Counted from the stretch's first letter, positions 39,788-53,762 are shown. The stretch is DNA of 64,000 nucleotides from Alteromonadaceae bacterium (GCA_013216015.1 JABSOI010000027.1:1-64000), one strand, 5' to 3'. Notes: a model not told the origin generated them from the letters alone. Program-made: numbers and translations.

Positions 39788-40053
39788 TATACCCAAACCG
39801 CTTGGAAATGCAGGGTTCAACAAGTCGAGAAACGGCTATATCCAAGGCATTGAATTTTTTAAATGGTTATTCCCTTTAAAAATTAAATAACGCAGGAGAT
39901 AGCCGTTTATCGGCTTGCCCGAAGGGAGCTAAGCTAGAGCATCAGTGCTGCGTTGCAACACTTTATAAGGGAACAACCATTATATTCGTGTTGCGCCTTG
40001 CTCTGATGCCCTAGCTTAGCTCTGAACCTGCATTTCCATGTGGCCTGGGTATA
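39788..40053. repeat. Inverted-repeat element family B, full copy
   Basis: A 266-bp element with ends TATACCCA and TGGGTATA. Extended arms share TGGAAATGCAGG (left) and CCTGCATTTCCA (right). Inner palindromic parts include AACGGCTAT / ATAGCCGTT and AGCTAAGCTAGAGCATCAG / CTGATGCCCTAGCTTAGCT. A truncated copy lies at 57710-57766. No coding capacity was found. Confidence 0.8.
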
Positions 40054-40130
40054 TAGTTCAGGAAGACAAAACTAGTTTAATGGAATGAAAACAGATGTTG
40101 TTCACCGATTTTAATTATGCTGTCACTAAA

Positions 40131-40174
40131 TAGTGTCCACCCAGAAACAAATGTTTACTGCGGACGAACACTAG
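40131..40174. repeat. Inverted-repeat element family C, short form
   Basis: TAGTGTCCACCCAGAAAC...ACTGCGGACGAACACTAG, about 44 bp. It is the same unit as 58133-58181 and the left arm of 57968-58132. It lies about 180 bp upstream of the first aminopeptidase gene. Confidence 0.7.
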
Positions 40175-40332
40175 ATAGCATTTAATCCGAAAAGCTGATT
40201 TTTGATCCTAGACCTTATTTATTAAATAAGCCTGCAATATTGCTCGCCTGTTTTATGGAAATGGTATAAGTGAATTTGTGTCTATCTGGATGACGATTGC
40301 GGGTAGCCACGTAATAACCTGCACAATTTTAA

Positions 40333-42225
<1,893 letters not shown>

Positions 42226-42385
42226 GCTGAGTTGAGTACAAGAAATATGCTCAAGAAATATTGAGTGTGTAACAAGTTAACTATGCTACTTCACATGTTT
42301 AATAACTTATGTTTAGTGTGTGCTTATTTCATGCGTTAGTTCATGCGTTAGTTCTTGCTTAGCTCCCCAAGAGTAAAATAATAGT

Positions 42386-42423
42386 AAAAAAAGCTGGTTA
42401 ACTTAGGTTAACCAGCTTTTTTT
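42386..42423 (+). terminator. Terminator of aminopeptidase copy 1
   Basis: Stem AAAAAAGCTGGTTAAC / GTTAACCAGCTTTTTT with a 4-base loop and a T-run, 160 bp past the stop codon. Confidence 0.85.
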
Positions 42424-42636
42424 GTTTGCTCAGCGAAGCAGGTAAGTTAGCTTTTTTCAAATGTTATAATTTACAACAATCTTGACACAGAGGGAGAACG
42501 TGGATTTATCCACGCATTACTTTAAGCCACACATAAAGGTACGACCTACTGGATTAATCCCATTAAATTAATTATGTTAAATATTTGTAATTAGTGGGTT
42601 GTTAATCTACCTATGATTTGTAAAGTACAATGTTAA

Positions 42637-42796
42637 TACCAAGTTGAATAATTAACTGCTCATTTCTAATGGTTAAAACGAATAACTACTGCGTTGTAAA
42701 ATTAACAATTAGAATAACTAGTTATGTAATTTTACGCCTTGTATTTATCCGTTTTTCCTCATTAAAAAATAGACCACTTAATTAATCAAATTGGTA
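42637..42796. repeat. Inverted-repeat element family F
   Basis: About 160 bp with imperfect ends TACCAAGTTGAATAATTA and TAATTAATCAAATTGGTA (16 of 18 paired). Its outer bases resemble family A ends, but the interior differs. It ends about 40 bp before the stub of the third aminopeptidase copy. Confidence 0.65.
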
Positions 42797-42838
42797 TAAC
42801 AATATGTTCTTTGTTTATGTTTCCGTTTCGGTTTCGGT

Positions 42839-42934
42839 TTCACCATTAATTCACCTGATGCGGGTGAATGGCATATTGATGTTTTTGCCAAAAGTGCAGT
42901 TTCTGGATTAACCATTAATTGGAAGGCAGAATAA
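42839..42934 (+). pseudogene. 3' stub of a third aminopeptidase (end of a PPC domain)
   Basis: A 31-codon open stretch reads FTINSPDAGEWHIDVFAKSA, then VSGLTINWKAE and a stop. It lines up with the last residues of the downstream gene (FNSPAAGTWYFDIRGYSAAS, then GVTLNWTAN). It has no start and is preceded by a GGTTTC tandem run and element F. The hairpin after it matches the terminator of the downstream paralogue. Confidence 0.85.
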
Positions 42935-42985
42935 CGAATTGGGCTTATAAAAAAATAGCTAGTTGAATAAATTAGCTAATTCAAG

Positions 42986-43013
42986 ATCAGGCAATACTGC
43001 CTGAACTTTTTTA
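42986..43013 (+). terminator. Terminator retained with the aminopeptidase stub
   Basis: TCAGGCA / TGCCTGA stem followed by CTTTTTT. It has nearly the same sequence as the terminator at 45212-45241, which supports a gene-plus-terminator duplication. Confidence 0.75.
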
Positions 43014-43286
43014 TCTTACCTTTACTGAATTCTTTACTCAATTCCCCTTACACCAAATACAGGCCCAAATAACTCACCTTTACAACACTAAAGGTTAACA
43101 ATTTATTGACATTTAACTACAAGACCATTTACTCTCAACACGTCTAATTGTTTATAAAATAGACGTCACATTGTTCAGGAAAACATAAATTGTTTAATGG
43201 AATTTATATTTACCTGCCTAACGAATGCAGGTAAGGCTAATACCAACCTGCACATTAAATTAATAGTAAAAACAGGTTCAAAAAAA

Positions 43287-45140
43287 ATGAATAAAAAATC
43301 AATCTTAATCCTTAGTGCTTTAACTATAGGAATGATGTCTGCACCAACTATGGCCGCAGAAGAAGAACAAACTGTCTGGATCACCATCGCCAGTGATGCC
43401 GCAGCTGAATTGCAGCAAGCTGGAGGAAAATCTCTAGATTACAATTATACAGTCGGCTCAGATACCATTGTTGTCGCGCAACTAGACACAAAAAATCTTA
43501 GTAAACTCAGTAGATTAATGCATAACAATCATCATCGCTGTGGCGGGTATATTGCGCATGACTCATTGACTTCTGCCATGGCAGCCAGCCAATCACAATC
43601 ACTGTTGCTAGCGGGTTCTTTTACTGCCCCACCAATTGAGCAGCAAACAAGAGTGAATGCTCAAATACCAAATTTAAGTGCCAGCAATATAGTAGATACC
43701 ATCAACTATTTATCCACCAATTTTAATAACCGATATTATACCACTTCCGGTGGTGTAGCATCTTCCAATGGTTTAAAAGACCGTTGGGCAGCTTTAGCGA
43801 GCGGTAAATCTTACGCTTCCGTTAGCCAGTATACTCACGCGGCCTGGGCTCAGAAATCGGTGATCATGACTTTAACTGGCAGCGAATATCCTGATGAGTT
43901 TGTTATTATTGGTGGTCATCTCGATTCAACTATCGGTTCTACCAGTGAAAATTCAATAGCGCCCGGCGCTGATGATGACGCCTCAGGCATTGCCTCCTTA
44001 ACAGAAGTATTACGTGTTATGCTTTCTCAAGGTATACAACCTAAACGTACTATACAGTTTATGGCCTATGCCGCAGAGGAAGTTGGGCTTCGAGGTTCAA
44101 AAGAAATCGCAGAGCAGTACAGTGATCAGGGTAAAAATGTAGTCGGGGTATTGCAGTTGGATATGACCAATTACAATGGCTCTGCAAACGACATTACTTT
44201 TATGACCGATTATACCAATGCTGATCAGAATAACTATCTGCAAAGTCTGCTAGACGCCTACCTGCCGAGCATCAGTTATGGAACTGATCAATGTGGTTAC
44301 GGTTGTTCAGATCATGCCTCATGGACCAATAACGGTTTCCCTGCCTCAATGCCTTTTGAAAGTAGAATGAGTCAGTATAACCCTACTATTCATAGCAGCA
44401 ACGATACCCTTGCAAATTCAGACTCGCAGGCAAATCATGCATTAAAATTTGCAAAATTGGCATTGGCGTATGCGATTGAAATGACCGAAGCAGACAGTGG
44501 CCCTGATCCAGAGCCAAATGTACTGACTAATAATGTACCAGTTAACAATCTGGGTGAATCTGCAGGTAGTGACGTGACTTATACCTTTGATGTGCCAGCA
44601 GGTGCCACAGATATATCATTTAACATGAGCGGAGGTTCAGGTGATGCTGATCTTTATGTTAAATTTGGCAGCGCTCCTACTGATTCCAGCTATGATTGCC
44701 GCCCCTATGTAGGTGGCAACAATGAAAGCTGTACCGGATCGAGTTCAAACGGTACATACCATGTCAGGTTGAAAGCTTATTCTACCTTCAGTGGGGTATC
44801 TCTGGTCGCTAGTTATACCGAAGGTGGCACAGGTCCAACTCCAATAGATGAAACCGAAAGTAATATATCGGTAAGCAGTGGACAGTGGAAGCACTATACC
44901 CAAACCTTACAATCAGGTTATTCCACACTCACCGTGACTATGTCTGGTGGTTCTGGTGACGCTGATCTATACGTAAGACAAGGTGCTCAATCAACAACAT
45001 CATCATACGACTGCAGACCATATAAAAACGGAAACAGTGAAGTTTGTACCTTTAATTCTCCGGCAGCTGGTACTTGGTATTTTGATATTCGTGGATACTC
45101 CGCAGCATCAGGTGTAACACTGAACTGGACAGCTAATTAA
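43287..45140 (+). CDS. Secreted M28 leucyl aminopeptidase with two PPC domains (copy 2)
   Basis: A 617-residue paralogue of the protein at 40357. The catalytic domain differs only in scattered positions by eye. It has a signal peptide (1-22, TMAA), the same propeptide segment ([19 protein letters not shown]), all five zinc ligands ([40 protein letters not shown]) and two PPC domains. Both PPC repeats keep the SGGSGDADLYV core, whereas copy 1's second PPC is diverged ([12 protein letters not shown]). The ATG at 43287 gives a normal signal peptide; an open extension to 43197 lacks one. Confidence 0.93.
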   Translation: MNKKSILILSALTIGMMSAPTMAAEEEQTVWITIASDAAAELQQAGGKSLDYNYTVGSDTIVVAQLDTKNLSKLSRLMHNNHHRCGGYIAHDSLTSAMAASQSQSLLLAGSFTAPPIEQQTRVNAQIPNLSASNIVDTINYLSTNFNNRYYTTSGGVASSNGLKDRWAALASGKSYASVSQYTHAAWAQKSVIMTLTGSEYPDEFVIIGGHLDSTIGSTSENSIAPGADDDASGIASLTEVLRVMLSQGIQPKRTIQFMAYAAEEVGLRGSKEIAEQYSDQGKNVVGVLQLDMTNYNGSANDITFMTDYTNADQNNYLQSLLDAYLPSISYGTDQCGYGCSDHASWTNNGFPASMPFESRMSQYNPTIHSSNDTLANSDSQANHALKFAKLALAYAIEMTEADSGPDPEPNVLTNNVPVNNLGESAGSDVTYTFDVPAGATDISFNMSGGSGDADLYVKFGSAPTDSSYDCRPYVGGNNESCTGSSSNGTYHVRLKAYSTFSGVSLVASYTEGGTGPTPIDETESNISVSSGQWKHYTQTLQSGYSTLTVTMSGGSGDADLYVRQGAQSTTSSYDCRPYKNGNSEVCTFNSPAAGTWYFDIRGYSAASGVTLNWTAN

Positions 45141-45211
45141 GCAGCTATTTATGCAGCTATTTATGCAGCTAAGTGAACTCAAACAGTTCATTGAATAAAG
45201 TCAACTGAATC

Positions 45212-45241
45212 AAGATCAGGCAAAATTGCCTGATCTTTTAT
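45212..45241 (+). terminator. Terminator of aminopeptidase copy 2
   Basis: A 12-bp stem AAGATCAGGCAA / TTGCCTGATCTT with a very short loop, followed by TTAT. Confidence 0.8.
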
Positions 45242-45727
45242 TTTTAAATAATTTTTAAAATGACTTATCTAAATAAAGTTATCTAAATCCTCGCATGTAC
45301 ATGACTTCATATCACTTTAAACGAAATACTTTAATTCACCAGCTAACCCCTTAGTATGAAAATCAAACAAAATCTATAGGCATATTTACAATTCCATACT
45401 ACAACCTTTAAAGAAAAAGGGTGAAAATTAGACACAGGGGATAAGGATTATAGGTGTTTTTGACTTAATAACAGCCAAAGGCAATCGGATTGCATCGTAT
45501 CACGCACACATAGCTTTCTGGTGTGCAACTATCCTGTAGCCTCAACGTCGGTGTGTAAATTCGATTATATGCAGATGAACATATTTAGTTCTAAATCCTA
45601 AAATCCTTTAACTTATTGTACTTGAATTGAGGTAGTCAAATAATCTGTGAGATAATTGGACTCCCCACACCTTGAGATGTGGGCCAAATATAACTACGTC
45701 TAGTTAATATATTTGAAGAGTCATAAA
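45242..45727. other. Intergenic region without a recognised gene
   Basis: It contains hairpins GCACAC...GTGTGC (about 45502-45525) and CCCACACC...GATGTGGG (about 45664-45682) but no open gene. No N-terminal part of the following monooxygenase gene can be found here. Confidence 0.5.
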
Positions 45728-46657
45728 ATGAAAAATACTAAAGCTGATACAACATTGTTATTTCGTCAAGCCCACTGGGCCGTACCTCGTAAAACCTTAG
45801 GTCTGGTACCATTCGAATATGCAACTTTCAGTCGGTTTGGTGGAGCCTGTCTGCTACCTAAATGGCCTAATTCAGGTCCCATTGAGCGTATGATCCACGC
45901 AACAAAATTGCTTCCGGCATTCTGGTGGCTGGTAACTAAAATTTTCAAATTGCAGTTTGGTGTTAAAGGTGACCTGTTGCCAGATACAGGTTTTATTAAA
46001 GACTTCTGGTGCGGTCAAGGAATAGTTGCGGACCCGGCTTTCTTTCCTATGGTTCACCGCAAAGAAATCAAGGCCGTTAAGAATGAAATTAAAGAAATCC
46101 GAGCTAACTCTGTCATACTTGCATCCGGCGAAGAAATTCAATGTGACGTGATCATAGCAGCCACTGGCTATAAAGCAGATCAAAGCCGCTCTTTCTTGCC
46201 AACAGAACTGCGCGATGCCAAAGAGAATGACGGTTTATGGCTTTACCGTAACATGATCCATCCTAAGCACCCTAAATTTGTCTTCCTCAACTCTAACACC
46301 ACTACTTTCACGAACATTACAACCGCCTCTATTCAAGCCCTCTGGCTGGCCGAACTTATGAGCGGAGGTTTCAACCTGCCAGAGCAGGATAATATGAACA
46401 CTGAGATCGACAAGATGAAAGTCTGGAAACGAGAAAGTATGCCTGATGCCAGTAGCTCACGGGCTTATATGCTCCAAACACACCAAGAACACTATTACGA
46501 CGAAATATTAAGGGATATGGGCGCGGTTGTGTGACGTAAAAAAGGTTTCCTCAAAACGATAAAAGAAGCTTTCGATCCCTACAGACCCCGCGACTATGAG
46601 CCTATCCTGACAGGCGAATTCAAGCTCAGTCCTGATGAGAATACCAGATCTGAATAA
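45728..46657 (+). pseudogene. Flavin-containing monooxygenase gene, 5' truncated and with an in-frame TGA
   Basis: The readable part is the C-terminal portion of an FMO/Baeyer-Villiger type monooxygenase: TTLLFRQAHWAVPRKTLGL, ending the NADPH domain, then DVIIAATGYKAD, the family's ATGY motif, and KFVFLNSNTTTFTNITTAS. The N-terminal FAD-binding GxGxxG half (about 200 residues) is missing. After GAVV a TGA (46532-46534) stops the frame. The same frame then continues for 40 codons, RKKGFLKTIKEAFDPYRPRD and on to KLSPDEN, as intact enzymes do. A CGA-to-TGA change explains the stop. The gene is dead as a monooxygenase. Confidence 0.85.
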
Positions 46658-46828
46658 TAGTGTTGAATTTGCTTCCTGAGGTATTTTAAGATCACGAGAT
46701 CTTGCCTTTTACTTTTTGTATAAGCCCGACTTTGTCGGGTAAAACAATCTATTTAAATGTTCTGTTAACGAATGTCCTCAACTCAAGATTTTCAAATTGA
46801 GGTGACAACGACACCATGAATACATATC

Positions 46829-46862
46829 GTCGCCCATTTCGTGTTGACACCAATCGGGCGAC
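46829..46862. promoter_or_regulatory. Inverted repeat around the -35 box (operator candidate)
   Basis: GTCGCCC (46829-46835) and GGGCGAC (46856-46862) form a perfect 7-bp inverted repeat, with the TTGACA box between the arms and the right arm in the promoter spacer. A third GTCGCC lies at 46886-46891, in the leader. The placement suits a repressor site. Confidence 0.5.
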
Positions 46863-46871
46863 AGCTATAAT
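46844..46871 (+). promoter_or_regulatory. Consensus sigma70 promoter of the ATPase gene
   Basis: TTGACA (46844-46849), a 16-bp spacer and TATAAT (46866-46871) are both perfect hexamers. The start codon of the following gene lies about 70 bp downstream of the expected start site. Confidence 0.75.
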
Positions 46872-46948
46872 TACAGAACCATACCGTCGCCGATATTATG
46901 TAGTTCTTGTCGTTACTTGTCTTGGCAATGAATAAAAGAGAAATAGAT

Positions 46949-48367
46949 ATGTTTGTAGGAAGAGAGCAAGAAAAGTGGGAACTAGAAGAAGCAATTGCCA
47001 GTAAAGATAACTTAGCTAAGGTTATTGTTTTAACTGGGCGACGTCGGGTCGGCAAAAGTGCTTTAATTGAGCATTTCTGTACTAATCTTCTGGACATGCC
47101 GTTTTATAAGTTGATAGGTTTACCGCCTAAAAAAGTAAACCGTTCATCTATCGAATTAGCTAATTTAGCCGTTCAGATAAAAAATACCTTCGACGTTCCT
47201 AGACCTGTTTTAAGTGACTGGGATGAAGCCTTATGGGCTATCGCAAAGTATGTTGAAGGCGGCAACTGTGTATTACTGATTGATGAAATTAACTGGTTCG
47301 GAAAATCACACGGCGATATCACTAGTATCTTGTTTACGCTCTGGGAAAGTAAACTTAAACATATCAAAGGCTTTACTTTGATCTTAACAGGGTCGCTCGC
47401 AAGCTGGATTCAAAAAAACATTTCTGAGTCTGAAGGTTGGTATGGTCGATTATCCTGGGAAAAGATATTACAACCGTTACCCTTAGTAGACGCCGTAAAG
47501 ATTATCCCACCTGAAATTCGAGAACGAATGGCCGTCAGTGAACAGCTCAGATACATCATGATATCAGGGGGAATTCCAAGATATTTAGAAATTTTTAATT
47601 ACTCAAAAAGTCTGGAAGACAACTTAAAACGAGAAGCTTACTCTTCAAGCGGATACCTGTTTAGAGAATTTGAGATCTTAATGAAAGACTTATTCCGAAG
47701 CAAAGGGGAACGCGTTAAAAATATTCTAAACATATTATCTAGTGGTAAACATACGGCAGTCGAAGTAGCTAAAAATATAGGTTTAGATAGACCAAACGGT
47801 CATCTATATGCGGATTTGGACATGATGGAGAAAAGTGCATTTATACGCTCAGTTAGACCTTGGGATCTAGACAGCGGCTCGTTTGATAACAAAGATGCAC
47901 AATACTACATTTCAGATCCATACCTTCGTTTCTATTACAAAGGTATTTTGCCGCAATCAGAGGCAATAAAACTGGGAACAGCAAAATTACCTGATAACTT
48001 GGATTCTCTATTGGGTTATCAATTTGAATATGTCATGCGTGAAAACTTGAGCTTGGTATATAAAGCGCTATCAGTAAATAGTGAAGATGTATTAAGGGCT
48101 GCGCCATATCAAATTAAAGGCTTACAAATAGATTTGCTAGTTGAAACTCGACGCTATTTTTACATCGTGGAATTGAAATTTCATCTAAAACCTCTTGGCA
48201 TGGATGTGATAAAAAGCATGAAACAAAAAGTAGACAGATTTCCCTGCCCAGCAAACAAGAGTGTACGAACAGCAATAATTCATATTAATGGTGCTGAAGA
48301 AAAAGTGAAAAATAATGACTACATTGATATTTGTATCAATATTTCTGATTTTTTGAAAGCAATTTAA
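46949..48367 (+). CDS. ATPase with DUF234/nuclease-like C-terminus (archaeal ATPase family)
   Basis: A 472-residue STAND-like P-loop ATPase of the ATPase_2/DUF234 type. The N-terminus FVGREQEKWELEEAI is the family opening. Walker A is VLTGRRRVGKSALI near 30 and Walker B CVLLIDEINW near 105, and FTLILTGSLASW is the sensor-like strand. A winged-helix region follows (about 255-320, HTAVEVAKNIGLDRPNGHLY). The C-terminal domain shows IDLLVE...FYIVELKF (about 392-410), a D...ExK pattern like PD-(D/E)xK nucleases. Such proteins are scattered, mobile and of unknown function. The ATG at 46949 (MFVGRE) has GAGA ahead; an ATG at 46928 is also open. It stands alone behind its own promoter. Confidence 0.85.
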   Translation: MFVGREQEKWELEEAIASKDNLAKVIVLTGRRRVGKSALIEHFCTNLLDMPFYKLIGLPPKKVNRSSIELANLAVQIKNTFDVPRPVLSDWDEALWAIAKYVEGGNCVLLIDEINWFGKSHGDITSILFTLWESKLKHIKGFTLILTGSLASWIQKNISESEGWYGRLSWEKILQPLPLVDAVKIIPPEIRERMAVSEQLRYIMISGGIPRYLEIFNYSKSLEDNLKREAYSSSGYLFREFEILMKDLFRSKGERVKNILNILSSGKHTAVEVAKNIGLDRPNGHLYADLDMMEKSAFIRSVRPWDLDSGSFDNKDAQYYISDPYLRFYYKGILPQSEAIKLGTAKLPDNLDSLLGYQFEYVMRENLSLVYKALSVNSEDVLRAAPYQIKGLQIDLLVETRRYFYIVELKFHLKPLGMDVIKSMKQKVDRFPCPANKSVRTAIIHINGAEEKVKNNDYIDICINISDFLKAI

Positions 48368-48385
48368 GTTAGCTTCTACAAAACG

Positions 48386-48406
48386 AAAGCCACAATGAGT
48401 GGTTTT
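48386..48406 (+). terminator. Possible terminator after the ATPase gene
   Basis: AAAGCCAC / GTGGTTTT with a 5-base loop, about 20 bp past the stop. The T-run is short (TTTT). The remaining 200 bp up to the zntR-like promoter hold no gene. Confidence 0.55.
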
Positions 48407-48608
48407 CTAAAGAAACTCAGCTTTAACAATCTTACCCTTCAAAAAAGTAGAAAATGGATCAAGTTGCTTGTCTAATGATGCTTTTTCTAAGCTTTATTTA
48501 TGCCTCGACCATGTAGAATTAAAGGTGGGAGGTCTGATTCATTTCTTTGTGTAAAACAGGAAAATTGACGAACTGAATGACACTTTGGAAACAGGTAATT
48601 AATAACAC

Positions 48609-48640
48609 TTGACCTTAGAGTTTACTCCAAGCTTTATAGT
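48609..48640 (+). promoter_or_regulatory. MerR-type promoter and operator of the zntR-like gene
   Basis: TTGACC (48609-48614) and TATAGT (48635-48640) are separated by 20 bp, longer than the usual 17, as in MerR-family targets where the activator twists the DNA. The spacer holds the dyad CTTAGAG-TTTA-CTCCAAG. The promoter drives the regulator gene and the overlapping transporter gene, so the operon should be autoregulated. Confidence 0.8.
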
Positions 48641-48672
48641 ATAATGAAACTAAGCAATAACGGAGTTCAAAC

Positions 48673-49086
48673 ATGTACAAAATTGGAGAATTAGCGAAAA
48701 TATTATCTGTGTCAACTGATACGCTGCGCTACTATGAAAAGCACAATTTGTTGTCTGCTACCAATCGTGCTCAAAATGGTTATCGTTTGTATAACGATGC
48801 TGATTTACGCATTATGCATTTTATTGTTCGCGCTAAAAGCGTTGGATTTAGCCTGAATGAAATTAAAGAGCTATTATCATTAAAAGTTGATAAGGACAGT
48901 CATAGCTGCGGTGAGGTAAAAATGTTTACTGAGCAGAAACTCATTCAAGTTGAAAAGAAAATTACTGAGCTGGTACGTTTTAAAGACTCTCTTCAACTAT
49001 TGGTAAACGCATGTTGTGGGGGAGATGAACAAGCTACGAATTGTTCTATTTTGTCAGCGCTGGAGAATGTAGATGCTATTACTTAA
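48673..49086 (+). CDS. MerR-family metal-responsive regulator, ZntR/CadR type
   Basis: A 137-residue activator with the N-terminal winged HTH (MYKIGELAKILSVSTDTLRYYEKHNLL), the dimerisation coiled coil (about 80-112) and a metal loop. Cysteines fall at 79, 114, 115 and 124, exactly the positions used by E. coli ZntR. His119 of ZntR is Glu here, which may shift selectivity within the Zn/Cd/Pb group. GGAG precedes the ATG by 8 bp. The 3' end overlaps the transporter gene by 14 bp, and the promoter has the elongated spacer typical of its own targets. Confidence 0.92.
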   Translation: MYKIGELAKILSVSTDTLRYYEKHNLLSATNRAQNGYRLYNDADLRIMHFIVRAKSVGFSLNEIKELLSLKVDKDSHSCGEVKMFTEQKLIQVEKKITELVRFKDSLQLLVNACCGGDEQATNCSILSALENVDAIT

Positions 49087-50239
49087 TAATTTTTGGCAAT
49101 TATTTATGTTGTCAGCCCCGTGGTTGATGTTGGGTTTATTTATTGCAGGTTTAATCAATGTCTATTTACCAAAAGATTTCTTACACAGGCATTTAGGATC
49201 GGAAGGACTTTACACCACAATAAAAGCAGCCATTATCGGGGCCCCGATGCCATTGTGCTCTTGCGGTGTAATACCTGCTGCACTTAGTTTACGACGATCA
49301 GGTGCTTCAAAAAGTGCCACAACAGCCTTTCTGGTTTCTACCCCCGAAACAGGAGTAGATTCAATTTCGGTCTCTTATGTTTTACTCGGACCATTTATGG
49401 CTATTATCAGACCCATTGCAGCTATTGCCAGTGCAATTGTTGCTGGTGTTTTAGTTGGAAAAGACTCGGTTGAATCCCCCTTGAATTTACACCTTGACCC
49501 ACACCTTGACCCACACACAAACAAAAATATCGACCACGATAGTAAATGTTGCGCCAGCAAAAAAGAGCAGCCAATAGAAACTACTGTTTGTTGCAACAAT
49601 GAGAAAATAGTACAAGACAACGAATCGTGTTGTGCCAATATGGCAAATGGAAAAAGTGAAGCCAGTGAGACCATTGAAATAATAAGCAATAATTCAATAT
49701 GGAAAAAACTTCACCAGGCAATAAACTTTAGTTGTACCAGCTTATTACAAGACACAGCAAAGTGGTTAATGATAGGTCTTGTTTTTGCTGCATTAGTACA
49801 AACTTATGTACCCGTCAGCTTTTTCACTCAATGGGGTAGTGGTATTTTGGCGATGGTGGTGGTGGTGTTAATTTCTATTCCAATGTATGTTTGCGCCACC
49901 GCATCTACTCCAATTGCCGCGGGTTTATTATTATCGGGTGTATCTCCCGGCGCTGTACTGGTTTTTATGCTGGCTGGGCCAGCAACTAATATTGCCACCC
50001 TTGGGGTTGTCGCAAGTGAACTTGGTAAACGCGCTATTGTTTCTTATTTAACGGGGGTAATTGGCACAGCTATTTTATTTGGTTTATTAACCGATTATTT
50101 GGTTAATGAATATAATATAGAAGTGGCGCCTATGCTTGGGGAACATCACGAAATGTTGCCCGTTTGGTTTTCTCAACTTTGTGCTTTGCTGCTTACCGGC
50201 CTGTTAATACGCTTAGTGGTCATTAAATTTAAAAAGTAA
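49073..50239 (+). CDS. SO_0444-type Cu/Zn efflux permease
   Basis: A 388-residue permease of the SO_0444/ArsP-like (DUF318) family, exporting heavy-metal ions. Two membrane halves each have a conserved core: GAPMPLCSCGVIPAAL near 60 with the Cys-x-Cys motif, and PMYVCATASTPIAAGLLLSG near 283 with a single Cys. The loop between them (about 140-205) is loaded with ligands: HLDPHLDPH and three Cys-Cys pairs (KCCA, VCCN, SCCA), a likely cytoplasmic metal-sampling segment. GGAG lies 7 bp ahead of the ATG, which sits inside the zntR-like gene. Confidence 0.93.
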   Translation: MLLLNNFWQLFMLSAPWLMLGLFIAGLINVYLPKDFLHRHLGSEGLYTTIKAAIIGAPMPLCSCGVIPAALSLRRSGASKSATTAFLVSTPETGVDSISVSYVLLGPFMAIIRPIAAIASAIVAGVLVGKDSVESPLNLHLDPHLDPHTNKNIDHDSKCCASKKEQPIETTVCCNNEKIVQDNESCCANMANGKSEASETIEIISNNSIWKKLHQAINFSCTSLLQDTAKWLMIGLVFAALVQTYVPVSFFTQWGSGILAMVVVVLISIPMYVCATASTPIAAGLLLSGVSPGAVLVFMLAGPATNIATLGVVASELGKRAIVSYLTGVIGTAILFGLLTDYLVNEYNIEVAPMLGEHHEMLPVWFSQLCALLLTGLLIRLVVIKFKK

Positions 50240-50253
50240 TAGTGTCTAAAAAC

Positions 50254-50280
50254 AAAAAACCACTCAGGGAGTGGTTTTTA
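50254..50280. terminator. Terminator between the metal exporter and eno
   Basis: AAAAACCACTC / GAGTGGTTTTT with a short loop, working in both directions between the convergent genes. Confidence 0.85.
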
Positions 50281-50297
50281 ATTTAGCTTTTAGCTTA

Positions 50298-50333
50298 GGT
50301 TTTAGTTAAGGTTTTAGTTAAGGTTTTAGTTAA
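50298..50333. repeat. 12-bp tandem repeat downstream of eno
   Basis: Three perfect copies of GGTTTTAGTTAA, preceded by degenerate TTAGCTTTTAGCTTA units. It lies between the terminator and the eno stop codon. Confidence 0.8.
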
Positions 50334-50348
50334 GCTTGTGAGCAGGAA

Positions 50349-51668
<1,320 letters not shown>

Positions 51669-51830
51669 TCATTAAGCTGATGAACGATAAAGTTGGATTT
51701 CTTATACGATTTAGATTTTGTGTTTAAAGCTAATAGCTATTTTCTAATTACTATTTATAAATGTTATTAATAATTACTATTTATAATTATTAATAACAAA
51801 AAAGTTTTAAAAAATTTAAAACGCTAAAAC

Positions 51831-51862
51831 AAAAACCGCAGCACATAGCTACGATTTTTGTG
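51831..51862 (-). terminator. Weak terminator candidate after pyrG
   Basis: An interrupted stem between AAAAATCG and CGGTTTTT (minus strand) with an AGC/GCT core, 11 bp past the pyrG stop. Mismatches make it uncertain. Confidence 0.4.
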
Positions 51863-51872
51863 AGTTGACAGT

Positions 51873-53549
<1,677 letters not shown>

Positions 53550-53762
53550 TTATTTTGCTAAAGGTAAAACCAGGAAGGCTACTTTCGAAAAAGTAATACT
53601 GGTAAAGACATCTAGCTGGACGGGAAAGTATTATACTGAAAACAAGCCTTAACAACAATAAGAAGAAGTGGAACATAAATAAAAAAATATCCCATCTCAA
53701 AATTTTCACTAATTATGTGTTTAGGTATATGATGTTCTTTTTTAAATTCTATTGAGATAATA

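Noticed and set aside
46726-46741. CCCGAC/GTCGGG hairpin after the monooxygenase pseudogene as a terminator
   Set aside because: It has only a 3-base loop and no T-run on the plus strand.
50298-50333. Tandem 12-bp repeats after eno read as a CRISPR-like array
   Set aside because: The units are contiguous, with no spacers and no cas genes.
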